64,000 bases of DNA from Paguma larvata. Its lineage: Eukaryota > Chordata > Mammalia > Carnivora > Viverridae. Location of the stretch: positions 70,467,312 through 70,531,311 of the forward strand of contig CM057826.1 in the NCBI GenBank assembly GCA_030068075.1, given 5' to 3'. Each line of letters begins with the position of its first letter. Positions within the stretch are counted from its first letter, which is position 1. Below, in pieces: positions 45,829 through 55,409 of the stretch. The position numbers and the translations under genes are program-made. The notes under the pieces are model-generated. The model searched no databases, was not told where the DNA came from, and saw only the letters and a list, made by a program, of their open reading frames with translations.

Positions 45829-45896
45829 TAAATGTTATTTTTTTTAATTTTTATTCAATTATTATTTTTTAATTTACATCCAAGTTAGTTAGCATT
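45829..45896 (-). mobile_element. Felid L1 3' tip, antisense, extremely 5'-truncated
   Basis: The T-rich run followed by AATTTACATCCAAGTTAGTTAGCAT is the complement of the extreme 3' end of the recently active felid L1 family. Less than 40 bp of element body remains beyond the tail. This is a typical 5'-truncated insertion. Clear flanking duplications were not found. Confidence 0.6.
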
Positions 45897-46152
45897 TAAC
45901 TGACACTTAGATTCTTAAAAGTACCTGTTATACAACACATGGGATCTTAAAACATTTCTTAAATCATTTGTCTATTTCAAAAGGGCTTAAAGACATTATT
46001 TTAAATCTTCATGAGGACTTAGTAAAGGATCTTATAAGCATGAACTGTATTTAAAGATTCCCTCTAAAACATTTATTAATGCAAGAATGTTTTGTATTTT
46101 TGTTGTCACCGGTATTGTTGTTTGTTTTTCTAGCTAGAGAAATAGGGATTGA

Positions 46153-46380
46153 GAAAGTTTTCTTTTATTTATTATTTTTTAATGTTTTTTTTGTTTTTTT
46201 GTTTTTTGGGGGGTTTTTTTGTTTGTTTTTTTTTTTTTTTGAGAGACAGAGAGAGACACAGAGAGGGAGACACAGAATCCAACATGGGGTTTGAACTCAT
46301 GGACCGTGAGATCATGACCTGAGCTAAAGTCAGATGCTCAACCAACTGAGCCACCAAGGCACTCCTGGAAAGTTTTATTT
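46153..46380 (-). mobile_element. SINEC_Fc, young type, internally deleted
   Basis: Body about 46170-46367 in reverse, long T/G-rich tail complement. It lacks about 40 nt in the middle (CAGAATCC joins ACATGGGG directly). Imperfect target duplication GAAAGTTTTCTTTTATTT / GAAAGTTTTATTTTC at about 46153 and 46368. Confidence 0.92.
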
Positions 46381-46825
46381 TCAACTACAGAAGATAATGG
46401 CTCTCTTTTATTTAAAAGTTTATTCTTTAGCTCATCTCTTTCCTCTTGAACTTTATTATGTGGAATGAGAAGAAGCTAGGTAAAAATTTTGATTTTCTGC
46501 CTGGAAGTCTCTTTAATGAAATCAAGTTTCCGTACACTTTATAATTTCTACATTTAGTGCAGTTGACATTGTTGTCAAATTTCTACTATGACACACTTAC
46601 ATCAACTCCAATATTTTCTCTGTATTCCATTGAGCTCTCCCTGAAAATCTTCTTCAGGTTCATTAAATGTCCACTAACACTCTCCTTTAGATCTCTTATT
46701 CTTTCATTTTGAGTCTCACTGGGCCGTTCCTCACTTTTCATTCTTCTTGACCCCAGAACTTATGCCAAAATTTTTATGTATTTGTTAAGACAGCATCTCA
46801 CTTCCAGGCATAACTTTTTTGTTCT
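46381..46825. other. Unassigned stretch
   Basis: No gene or named repeat recognised. Confidence 0.45.
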
Positions 46826-47090
46826 GCTTAGCTATTAGTGTGTAACAAACCATCTCAAAACTCACTTAAAATAACAATATTTTATTATCTTTCACAATTT
46901 CTCTGAATCAATAATTCAGAAAGATCTTGGGTAGACATTTTTGTCTCAGTTATTCATTTGGTTGCAGTAAGATGGTTTATGAAACAAAACAGTGTGGAGG
47001 AACTGAAGTAGCTTAGGAATGGCTGGCCATCTCTTTATCTGCCTGAGGATTACAATCCTCTCTTACTTGTGTTCAGTACTGTACTATAAC
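46826..47090. mobile_element. Ancient LTR-like repeat fragment
   Basis: GCTATTAGTGTGTAACAAACC, CTCACTTAAAATAACAATATT, ATCTTTCACAATTTCTCTGAATC and TTCATTTGGTTGCAGTAAGATG. Same general family as 44431-44960 (a '...gtaacaaa...ttaaaacaa...' LTR start). Confidence 0.5.
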
Positions 47091-47109
47091 ATGGAAATAA
47101 ATGAAATAT

Positions 47110-47179
47110 AAGTCTTTTGGAAAGTAACCAGTATTTATTTGCAGACAACATGATTATATAGGAAATATAATGAATCTAC

Positions 47180-47227
<48 letters not shown>

Positions 47228-47700
47228 TTCAATTTTGGGAAATTATATTATTGAGTTATCAGTTCTCCCCAAACTTATATGTATAGATTTAATGCAGTCT
47301 GTGAAAATTCTAGGAGGCATGTTTTAGAGATTGCCAAGCTACTGCTAAAGTTTATATGGAAAAAGTGAAAAAGATACGTAAGAGCCTAAACAAATTTGAC
47401 AAAGTTGGATGTCTTATATCACCTGATTTCAAAACCTTAATATAAAGTTACAAAATCATAAGATATAACATAGAAAAGACAGAAGACATAGTCAAAAAGA
47501 AGACATAATTAATTTCAACACACATGTCAAAATAATTTATGAGTATAAGATAGTCTTTCAACAAATGGTACAGTAACAATTGGATGCCTGTACACAAAAG
47601 CGAAATCGATCATATATTCCCTGTAAAAGCATAAAATTTCTTGAAAAAAAGCACAGGGAAAAATATTCATGAATAGGCTAAGATGTCTTAGGAAAAAAAG
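47110..47700 (+). mobile_element. L1 ORF2 fragment (downstream part), with CA repeat
   Basis: TTATTTGCAGACAACATGATTATAT is the degenerate polymerase-motif region. After the CA repeat (47185-47226), AGTTATCAGTTCTCCCCAAAC, GTTTATATGGAAAAAGTG and TTTCTTGAAAAAAAGCACAGGG follow in ORF2 order. All frames are broken. Confidence 0.7.
47185..47226. repeat. (CA)n microsatellite
   Basis: About 21 pure CA units inside an L1 ORF2 remnant. Confidence 0.97.
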
Positions 47701-47712
47701 TACACTAACTGT

Positions 47713-47718
<6 letters not shown>

Positions 47719-47745
<27 letters not shown>
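47719..47745. repeat. (CA)n microsatellite
   Basis: About 13 pure CA units, at the junction between two L1 ORF2 pieces. Confidence 0.96.
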
Positions 47746-47747
<2 letters not shown>

Positions 47748-47799
47748 ACATAGGAATAATATTGCTAAACAAAAGAACAGATTTAACCCACTAATATAT

Positions 47800-48100
47800 A
47801 AAATGGACAAAGGATTATGTCTAGCAGGGATTCATCCCAAGAATGAAAGTCTGGTTTACTGTTCAGATTCTATCAGTTAGTTCTCTATATTAATAAGATA
47901 AAGCCACACGGATCAGATCTCAAACAATGCAGGAAAAAACAAGATTTATAGCATTCAACACCTATTGATTAAAAAAAATCATCACAACGCTGGAATCGAA
48001 GAAAACTTTCTCATTATGAATGGGGGAATACAAAACTGTATTTAATGGTGAAAGACTGAACACTTTCTTGTCAAGATTTGGAATAAGTCAGTAAGGACTG
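47800..48100 (+). mobile_element. Second L1 ORF2 fragment (upstream part)
   Basis: AGGATTATGTCTAGCAGGGATTC, ATCCCAAGAATGAAAGTCTGG, CACCTATTGATTAAAAAAAATC and TTTAATGGTGAAAGACTGAAC belong upstream, in L1 order, of the piece at 47110-47700. Since they lie downstream of it here, this is a different L1 copy or a rearrangement. Confidence 0.7.
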
Positions 48101-48344
48101 GAAATTACCTCACACTCACTGAAAAGGCATCCCTGATCAAGACTGCTGTGCCTGATTTGGCTTCTTGCTTAGAGAAGCCTAAGATGCACGTGGGTACCAG
48201 GTATTCCCTGTTCTGGTGAATGTATTCTTTTCTAATCTGATCATAAAACAAAAATAGCATGCATTCAAACAGAATGACAAAACACACACATTTGTAGCTT
48301 TGCCCAGAGCTATGTTAATTCTCATGCCAGTGATCACACTGTCC

Positions 48345-48465
48345 TGAGATGGAGCCCAGAAGCCTTGGACTCTGCAGTGGGTGTGGAGCCTGCTTGAGAT
48401 TCTACCTTTCCTCCTCCCTCTGCCCCTCCCCTGTTTGCTCTTTCTCTCTAAAAACAAACAAAATA
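48345..48465 (+). mobile_element. SINEC_Fc 3' fragment, old type
   Basis: Reads from GATGGAGCCCAGAAGCC through GTGTGGAGCCTGCTTGAGATTC and CCCTCTGCCCCTCCCCTG to an AAACAAACAAAATAAAC tail. The tRNA-like head is missing. No target duplication found. Confidence 0.85.
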
Positions 48466-48709
48466 AACAAACGACAACATGATGACAACAAAAATCACAC
48501 ACACACACAAACTAATACAAACCGAAAGAAGCCAGTCTGAAAACAATACATAGTATTACCCCGTTTCTACGATGTTCTACCACAAGCAAAGCTACTTGAT
48601 GGTAAATGAAACTAGAACTGTGGTTGCCTGGGTATGGTGAGTATAAATTGATTGAAAAGTGACATAAAGGATCTTGCTGATAAATTTGCTCTACACTTGC
48701 ACAGATGTT

Positions 48710-48949
48710 TGGGATATATTATTTTTTTTATTTTGTAACGTTTATTTATTTTTGAGAGACATAGAGACAGAGTGTGAGCAGGGGAAGGGAAGAGAGAGAG
48801 AGATACAGAATCTGAAGCAGGCTCCAGGCTCTGAGCCATCAGCACAGAGCCGGATGCGGGGCTTGAACTCACAGACCGTGAGATCATGACCTGAGCTGAA
48901 GATGGCCAGTTAACCGACTGAGCCACCCAGGCGCCCCTGGGATATATTA
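48710..48949 (-). mobile_element. SINEC_Fc, young type
   Basis: Body 48722-48937 in reverse, near consensus. Perfect 12-bp target duplication TGGGATATATTA at 48710-48721 and 48938-48949. Confidence 0.98.
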
Positions 48950-49149
48950 GTGTATGGAATTGGGAAACTTCACAAAACTTTATATTTAACATATGTACCT
49001 TTCACCTTAAGCAAATTACATACCTCATGAAAAAGTGTCATCACCGTCATTTTCCAAAATAATATGTCAATGCAGTATAACTATGAATTTCTGAAAAGTG
49101 AGATACAAATTGTATAATAATTGATTCTTCTTCCTTCCCATGGCGTATT

Positions 49150-49183
49150 AGAATACTGACTTTTTTTTTTTTAGAATACTGAC
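49150..49183. repeat. 11-bp direct repeats flanking a 12-T run
   Basis: AGAATACTGAC at 49150-49160 and 49173-49183, separated by exactly 12 T. The arrangement looks like a target duplication around an insertion made only of poly(A) tail (antisense), or a small tandem duplication. Confidence 0.9.
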
Positions 49184-49294
49184 TTTTTAAATAAACTATT
49201 AAAGACAAATAATTCCTTTCAAGATAAATACAGAATAAAAAGAATTTACCTTAACAAGACTGCAATACTTTCATTGTTGGACTACAGTTAAGTA

Positions 49295-49760
49295 ATTTTC
49301 TTGCCAAAATGCAAATTTTCATAGTTCCTTTTCAGTGTCCCTGGAGGCCCCGCCTTCACTTTAAATGTCTAATTGAGGTAATAAAGAAGACAACATTTTT
49401 CGATGCAATTTGCAGAGGTATTCCAATAAAATCCAGAAGCACTCACAATCGATACGGTTAAAGGCTAATTTATGATTTCTCAATAGTTTCTGTACAAACA
49501 ATGCTGTTCCTCCCCTCTGATTTAAAATAAATTTAGGCCAAAAATTGTGGGCAAGAGAAAATATTCATTAGGGCTTCCTTCCCCTCTCTGTTTTTAATGA
49601 AATCTTGAGGAATTCCAAAGAATGTCATTATTCCTTTGGTATCTGTTCATTCTCTGAAAGTTTGCTTCTCCTCCATTAGGTTGCCATTTTGACAAACTTT
49701 TCTCGTTTACTCCCTTTTACTCAGAGCTGCATTCATAGTTTTCTCTTAATTTACTTGGTA
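49295..49760. other. Candidate conserved non-coding element (inference)
   Basis: Free of recognisable repeats. It contains an octamer-like ATGCAAAT (49309-49316), GATGCAATTTGCA, and homeodomain-type AATTTA/TAATTT cores, with a moderately complex base sequence over about 450 bp. Function would be enhancer-like if the sequence is conserved in other mammals. Confidence 0.3.
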
Positions 49761-50173
49761 CTTAGGAAAATAAGGAAACGTTTGTATTATAAAGGAAATA
49801 CTGTTTTGAAATCATCCGCTGGAGCAGAAGCTGCAAGATATTTAACATCTAACAAATGTTCAAATGCAAACAGAATGAAGAGTAGATTTCAAAATGGTAT
49901 TTCCATCACTCTTGTTTGAATCATCTATACTCTGTCAGTGCTGACTACATCTTTCTGAATGGCATATGATAGACATTTAGATACACTGGGAGACTGACAA
50001 ATCATTTAAGAAGAATATTTAGCTACTTCATTATGCTTAGTAAAATAGACATCATATTGTCCATAGGAAAGCTTAATTTTTTTTTAAATTTTGTCATCAG
50101 AATAATAATAAAAATATAGCACTCTGTTTACAAAAAGATTCAAGTTTAAACTTTGGACAACTTCTTTTAAAAA

Positions 50174-50418
50174 TATCTTGGGGTAGGGACACCTGAATGG
50201 TGCTGTTGGTTAAGTTTCCTACTCTTGATTTCAGTTCAGGTCATGACCTCAGAGTCTGTGGTTTTGAACCTCCCATCAGGCTTTGCATTGAGAGTGAGAA
50301 TTCTCACACTGAGAGTGCTTGGTATTCTTTCTCTCTCTCCTTTTCTCTCTGCCCCTTACACACACACACACACTCTCTCTCTCTCAAAATAAATAAACTT
50401 AAAAAAATCTCAGGGTAG
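50174..50418 (+). mobile_element. SINEC_Fc, old type, diverged
   Basis: Body about 50187-50406, with an internal GAGAGTG...GAGAGTG near-duplication and a CA run in the CT region. Probable target duplication ATCTTGGGGTAG / ATCTCAGGGTAG at about 50175-50186 and 50407-50418. Confidence 0.92.
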
Positions 50419-51130
50419 ACAATTTCATTATTTTATGCTCAGTTGCTTTGCTTTTCAAATGCAGATGTTACATCAACTTGGTGAAACAAAACAAAACGTA
50501 CAATTTAAGAGCCAGAAAAGATGCTAGCTCAGCCACAGCATGGAGTTTCACCTAAATGGCCACAGGAAAGTTTGTGAAAAGTTAAGTATGCATTTCTTTG
50601 TAATTAAAAGAGGATGTTTAACTGAGAAATTTAATCCTGGACTTATTCTGCATTATCAAAATAAACAAACAAAACAGAAATCTGGAATCATTATGACAAT
50701 ATCCTTAGCAATTACATAGAAAACACATATAGGAATATAACTGTAAGTATTAAACTTACAGATTATTGGGTAGAAAATATATAAAATCTTTAGAAAGGGC
50801 ATATTCTGTGTGGACAGTGATCTCATGAACGTTAGTTCGTCCACTGCAGTGAAACCTCTATGTAGAGAGGTATATAAACTCCTGAGTTGCATATCAGCTA
50901 CTCAACATTAATTTGATTAAATGACTATAATGGAGAACTAACAGAAAAAATACAGTGTTAATGGTAGCTATAAAAATGATTGGTTTACAATTCTGTGGAA
51001 TTTATGAGTATGCTCTCTATGGTAACATGAAAGAGAGGGCATGAACCCAAATAGCATACATAACTAGGAGACAGGAACTCTGCCAAGTGCATACAATCTT
51101 TCAGGAGGACGCTTCTTGTTTATCCACTCA
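50419..51130. other. Unassigned stretch
   Basis: No gene, RNA or named repeat recognised. Confidence 0.5.
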
Positions 51131-51385
51131 CAAGATAAGCAAATCCTTTTTTCTTTGTTTGTTTGTTTGTTCGCTTAAAGAGAGAGAGAGCAAGCATGAG
51201 CAGCAGAGGGGCAGAAAGAGAAAGAGAGAGAGAGGGAGAGAGACAGAATCTTAAGCAGGCTCCACACTCGGCATGCAGCGCAACAGAGGGCTCAATCCCA
51301 TGACCACGAGATCATGACCTGAGCCGAAATCAAGAGTCAGATGCTTAACTGACTGAGCCACCCAGGTGCCCCAAGATAAGCAAAT
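51131..51385 (-). mobile_element. SINEC_Fc, old type
   Basis: Body 51145-51371 in reverse, with a (TTTG)n tail complement. Perfect 14-bp target duplication CAAGATAAGCAAAT at 51131-51144 and 51372-51385. Confidence 0.98.
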
Positions 51386-51837
51386 GATGAGTTAAGCATG
51401 CACATTGCAGCAGTACTATGCAATGGCACTGATTAAGAATCACATTGTAATTTACATAAGAAAATAACAACTTCAAATTCAAGATAAATATAAAATAGAA
51501 CAAGCAAAGTTACTATAGTCTTATAGAAAATGGTGTGATTAAACGAGGCTGAAGGGAATGAAAAAGCCTTCACAGGAATGTTAGTGATATCCACCTAAGT
51601 TGTTATTACTAACAGAGGATACATAAAATCAAAAGATACATAGATCCTAAGGTCACATAATCATAAAGATCATAGATCATAAATTATTAGATCATTAGTT
51701 CAATCAATTCATCAATTGATAAATTGAGCATTTATTATGCAGATGTCTGCTTCTTACTCTGGAAGGTGTGCGGAGTAATGTTATAAAAGCAATCTAGCTG
51801 TAATCACCATGCTGAGGAAGACAGGACAAAAACATGT
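51386..51837. other. Unassigned stretch
   Basis: Nothing recognised. A short imperfect AAGGTCACATAATCATAAAGATCATAG-type run near 51650 is simple sequence. Confidence 0.5.
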
Positions 51838-52086
51838 TGAAAAAACATTTTTTTTTAATTTTTTTAACGTTTTTTATTTTATTTTTGACAGACATAGAGG
51901 CAGAGCGTGAGCAAGAGAAGGGCAGAGAGAGAGGGAGACGCAGAATCTGAAGCAGGCTCCAGGCTCTGAGCTGTCAGCACAGAGCCCGACGCGGGGCTTG
52001 AACTCACAGACCGTGAGATCATGACCTGAACTGAAGTCGGCCGCTTAACCGACTGAGCCACCCAGGCGCCCTGAAAAAACATTTTT
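51838..52086 (-). mobile_element. SINEC_Fc, young type
   Basis: Body 51853-52071 in reverse and close to consensus (intact CpGs in GACGCGGGG and GGCCGC). Perfect 15-bp target duplication TGAAAAAACATTTTT at 51838-51852 and 52072-52086. One of the youngest insertions of the window. Confidence 0.98.
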
Positions 52087-52730
52087 AAAGTAGTATTAAA
52101 AAAATTTAAAACCTCAACTGAAGCTCATTCTGCTTCTGTTATTAACCACCCATCAGAATGATAACGTAGTATACACTTCATTTGGCAGGTGAATTAACCT
52201 CAGTTAAACTCAAATATCTATATCTATTTGTGAATAAATCTCTGGGTGGTTTTTTTTTTTTTTTTGGATAAATAAAAAAATCGGCATATAGTCCACACAT
52301 TTAGACCTAGAAGGAATAATGGCACTTTAAAGAGAAAATAAAAAGGAGAGAAGGCAATGCCTGCCCATTTATAGCAGGCAAAACTAGTTTCACCTGAATG
52401 CTAACAGTTTATAATGTTGAAATAATTGAAATAACTAGTACTGAACACATTTAGTAAAGAAAATAGACATTTGGTATAATCTTTTGAGCAATTTTATAGA
52501 AATATCAAAAAGGAGCCACACTGGTCAGCATTGGAAAAGAGCAATAGGAGCCCTTCTTACTAGAGAACAAAAATTGCAAACTGGTTGAGTTGGGTGAAAC
52601 ATTCCAGAAAGATAAGAAGAAATATGCTATTTTTGCGGAAATAGAGAATACAAAGTACAGAAACAATGAGAAAAGATGAGTAAATAGAGGGGAAGCACAC
52701 TGACACAGAAAGGCAATCTCTAATTGAAAT
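52087..52730. other. Unassigned stretch
   Basis: No gene or named repeat recognised. A 17-T run near 52249. Confidence 0.5.
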
Positions 52731-52868
52731 AAAATTAAGATATGGGGTGCCTAGTGGCTCATTTGGTTAAGTGTCTGACTCTTGATTTTGGCTCAGATCA
52801 TGATCTCATGGTTCATGGATCGAGCCCCACATTGGCATTGACAGCATGGATCCTGATTGGGATTCTGT

Positions 52869-52902
<34 letters not shown>

Positions 52903-52984
52903 CCTCTCTCGGGTTTTCCCCTCTGCCCCTCTCCTGCTTTCACTCTATCTCAAAATAAATAAATAAACTTTAAAATTAAGATAT
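52731..52984 (+). mobile_element. SINEC_Fc, old type, with expanded CT tract
   Basis: Body 52744-52971. CT-rich tract expanded at 52868-52908. Perfect 13-bp target duplication AAAATTAAGATAT at 52731-52743 and 52972-52984. Confidence 0.98.
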
Positions 52985-53966
52985 CATCAGCGTATTTGAA
53001 GTTACATCCCAAAATTTTAAGTCCAACATTTGAAACATCATTCACAGATACAACACATATCTTGGAATGTATCTAGCAAACTTGATATTCACCCTCAAGT
53101 TGGTACAACAGGCCAATTCTGTGCTTAAATTTGAAATATTTTCTCTTTTAATAAATAATAAAAGGGCCACTAGAGAAGAGTCTAGCAATTTTTGAAACCT
53201 CATGCAAAGTTCATATATAATTACCAATTTATTCCACCATCACCACACACTATGCATGTAACTACCTTACATTAATACTGCATTTATATGTTGCAATCTT
53301 ACAATATGTTACCTCTCTCCTTCCTTCCCCCAATAGTTAAAAAACGAATCAATAAAATGGTTTCTTTCGGGGAAGGATGTCTTCTTTTGAGACAAACAAA
53401 CATATTTGCATATTTGGTTATGATAAAGAGGCCTCTGTGAAAACCAGGAAGGAACTAAGAATAGACTAACTGTTCTTCATAACATAGAATCAGGAATTGG
53501 GTAACATAGTGCAAAATCACAAAGGAAGAAGTCTAGCAATGTGCTGAAGACTGAAATCCAACTAGAAAACATGCCAAATTCCCTCATCATCATAGGATCA
53601 AAGGATAATTATTTGAAGAATACTGACCACTCATTTGACATTGTCTTGGTTATATGCTTGCTTTCCACTGCTCATTCAGGTCTTTGACAGAGTTCCACTC
53701 CTTGAGGTTACAGAACTGATGTCACTCTTTTTTTGCTGGTTATTCACTGGTGGACATTCTCAACTTCTAAGCCTTTAATTACTCCAAATGATTCAATAAA
53801 TGAAAGTGCCAGAGCTTCATATCTAACTCAGAGTAAAAAAGGAACAACAGAGGTAAAGGACTACAAACACACTGCAAAATGGACATTCAGTTGAAAGACA
53901 ACACAGACAGAGATAATTAAACATAAGGGCAAAGGATGCTATTTTCCTTCAAATATGGACTAAGTG
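52985..53966. other. Unassigned stretch containing a duplicated segment
   Basis: Holds copy 1 (53671-53772) of a 102-bp segment that recurs at 54162-54263. No other gene or element recognised. Confidence 0.5.
53671..53772. repeat. 102-bp direct repeat, copy 1
   Basis: CTCATTCAGGTCTTTGACAG... to ...CTCAACTTCTAAGC is repeated at 54162-54263 with about 5 mismatches and no indel. Flanks differ on both sides. Confidence 0.95.
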
Positions 53967-54521
53967 TGTATTAATTTCCTATCGGTGTAAAACAATTTAC
54001 CAAATTCAGCAATTTAAAACAACACAAATGTATTCTTTCACAATTTCTGTGTGTCAACAATCTAGCACAACCTTGTTGCTCTGCTTGTGGTCTCACAAGG
54101 CTAAAATCAATGTGTCAGCCACGGCCACTATCTCATTTCAGGGTTGGGGTCCTCTTCTAATCTCATTCAGGTCTTTGACAGAGTTCAACTCCTTGAGGTT
54201 ACAGAACTGATGTCACTCTTTTTCTGCTGGTTATGCACTGGGGTACATTCTCAACTTCTAAGCTACCTCTTATTACTTTGATTCTCTGAATTTCTCATGT
54301 GACTTCCATGCCCAGATTTAAATGGCTCATGTAATTAAGTCAGGCATCCAAGGAACCTGGTTTACTTAAAGTCAGCAGTGCCATATAATACAAGCTAAGC
54401 AAAAGTGTGAAATCCCATCATATTCATTGGTCCAGTCCACATTAAAGAAGATGGAATTATACAGGATATGTACAAAAGGGAGTGAAATATTGGGGACATC
54501 TTAGAATTCTCCTACCACAGA
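53967..54521. mobile_element. ERVL-class LTR (MLT2-like), containing duplicated segment
   Basis: Starts GTATTAATTTCCTATCGGTG, continues AATTTAAAACAACACAAATG and TCTTTCACAATTTCTGTGTG, and ends TTAGAATTCTCCTACCACA. The order matches a common ancient ERVL-type LTR. Its middle (54162-54263) is not part of the usual order I recall and is near-identical to 53671-53772. Confidence 0.55.
54162..54263. repeat. 102-bp direct repeat, copy 2
   Basis: Second copy of 53671-53772, located inside an old LTR. About 95% identity between the copies is far higher than the divergence of the surrounding LTR. Confidence 0.95.
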
Positions 54522-54929
54522 TGTTCAACTCCACCTTTTGCTTCAATCTTAATATCTAGACAATCCCCAAGGAGTTGCAAGATGGGATTTTCATTGTAGA
54601 AGCAAACAAACATATTTAATTTTTCAATTACAGGATTTCCACAATGGTTCAAAATTTTTGGCCATTGTCTATTTTTAACATATTTGTGAATAACTCTAAT
54701 TTGAGATTTACTTTCAAAGAAAATACTTTATATGTACCATAGTTTTAATACCACAGAATTTTGAAAGAAAAGTTTACCTAATTTTTATTGTAATTCTAGG
54801 TTTCCCTAGATAATGCAGGTATGAAAGAATAACTATCTTCAATTTTCTATGAAGTCAAAGAACAATGAACTTATGATAAAGAACCGCAGGTGTGGAAGCA
54901 CGCCAGTCCTAGAAGACAGGCTCAAGAGC
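54522..54929. other. Unassigned stretch
   Basis: No gene or named repeat recognised. Confidence 0.5.
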
Positions 54930-55260
54930 AGGAGTCAATAAACTATTTCTTGGTAAAGGGCCCATAGTAAATATTTTATATTTGGAGAGTTAAGAAGCAA
55001 ACTCAAGGATAGTAAATAAGGATTTTATAAAGAGAAAGGCAAGTTTCCAAACATATTTTTATTGATGAAATTCAAAAGTTTATTCGTAAATACTGAAACT
55101 TAAATCCTATATGATTTTTATGTGCCATAATTTATTTTTTATTTTATTTTATTTTTTTTTTGCTTTTTATCTTAGTTGATAAATCCATCTGTAGCACATA
55201 GGCTATATGAAAACAGAAGGCACCAAATTTAGCTTGTGAGCCACCATTTGTTGGACACTT
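54930..55260 (+). mobile_element. TIR DNA transposon, hAT-like, non-autonomous
   Basis: Left end CAGGAGTCAATAAACTATTTC and GGTAAAGGGCCCATAGTAAATATTTTA. Right part ACCAAATTTAGCTTGTGAGCC, ACCATTTGTTGGACACTTC. The order follows a common eutherian TIR element whose ends are 'caggggtc(a/g)gcaaact'. No transposase. The same family recurs in reverse at 57608-57925. Confidence 0.6.
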
Positions 55261-55284
55261 CTCTGGAGATCTTATGGATGTCAC

Positions 55285-55338
55285 CCTATTAACAGTTAAA
55301 TCCTTAACTTTTGGTCCTATTAACAGTTAAATCCTTAA
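55285..55338. repeat. 31-bp tandem duplication
   Basis: CCTATTAACAGTTAAATCCTTAA occurs twice with a 31-bp period (55285 and 55316), identical over 23 bp. Confidence 0.95.
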
Positions 55339-55388
55339 TTTTTTTTTCTTACCCTCCTATGGAATCTCTCTGTATATATGCACATACA

Positions 55389-55409
55389 CACACACACACA
55401 CACACACAA
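55389..55409. repeat. (CA)n microsatellite
   Basis: About ten CA units. Confidence 0.9.

Larger units (their letters stand above)
48950..50173. other. Repeat-poor stretch
   Basis: Apart from the poly-T bounded repeat at 49150-49183 I see no transposon. 49295-49760 is listed as a candidate conserved non-coding element. Short open frames here have no coding signal. Confidence 0.5.

Noticed and set aside
53671..54263. CRISPR-like direct repeats
   Set aside because: Only two copies of a 102-bp unit in a mammalian genome, with no spacer array. The other direct repeats in the window are target duplications or microsatellites.
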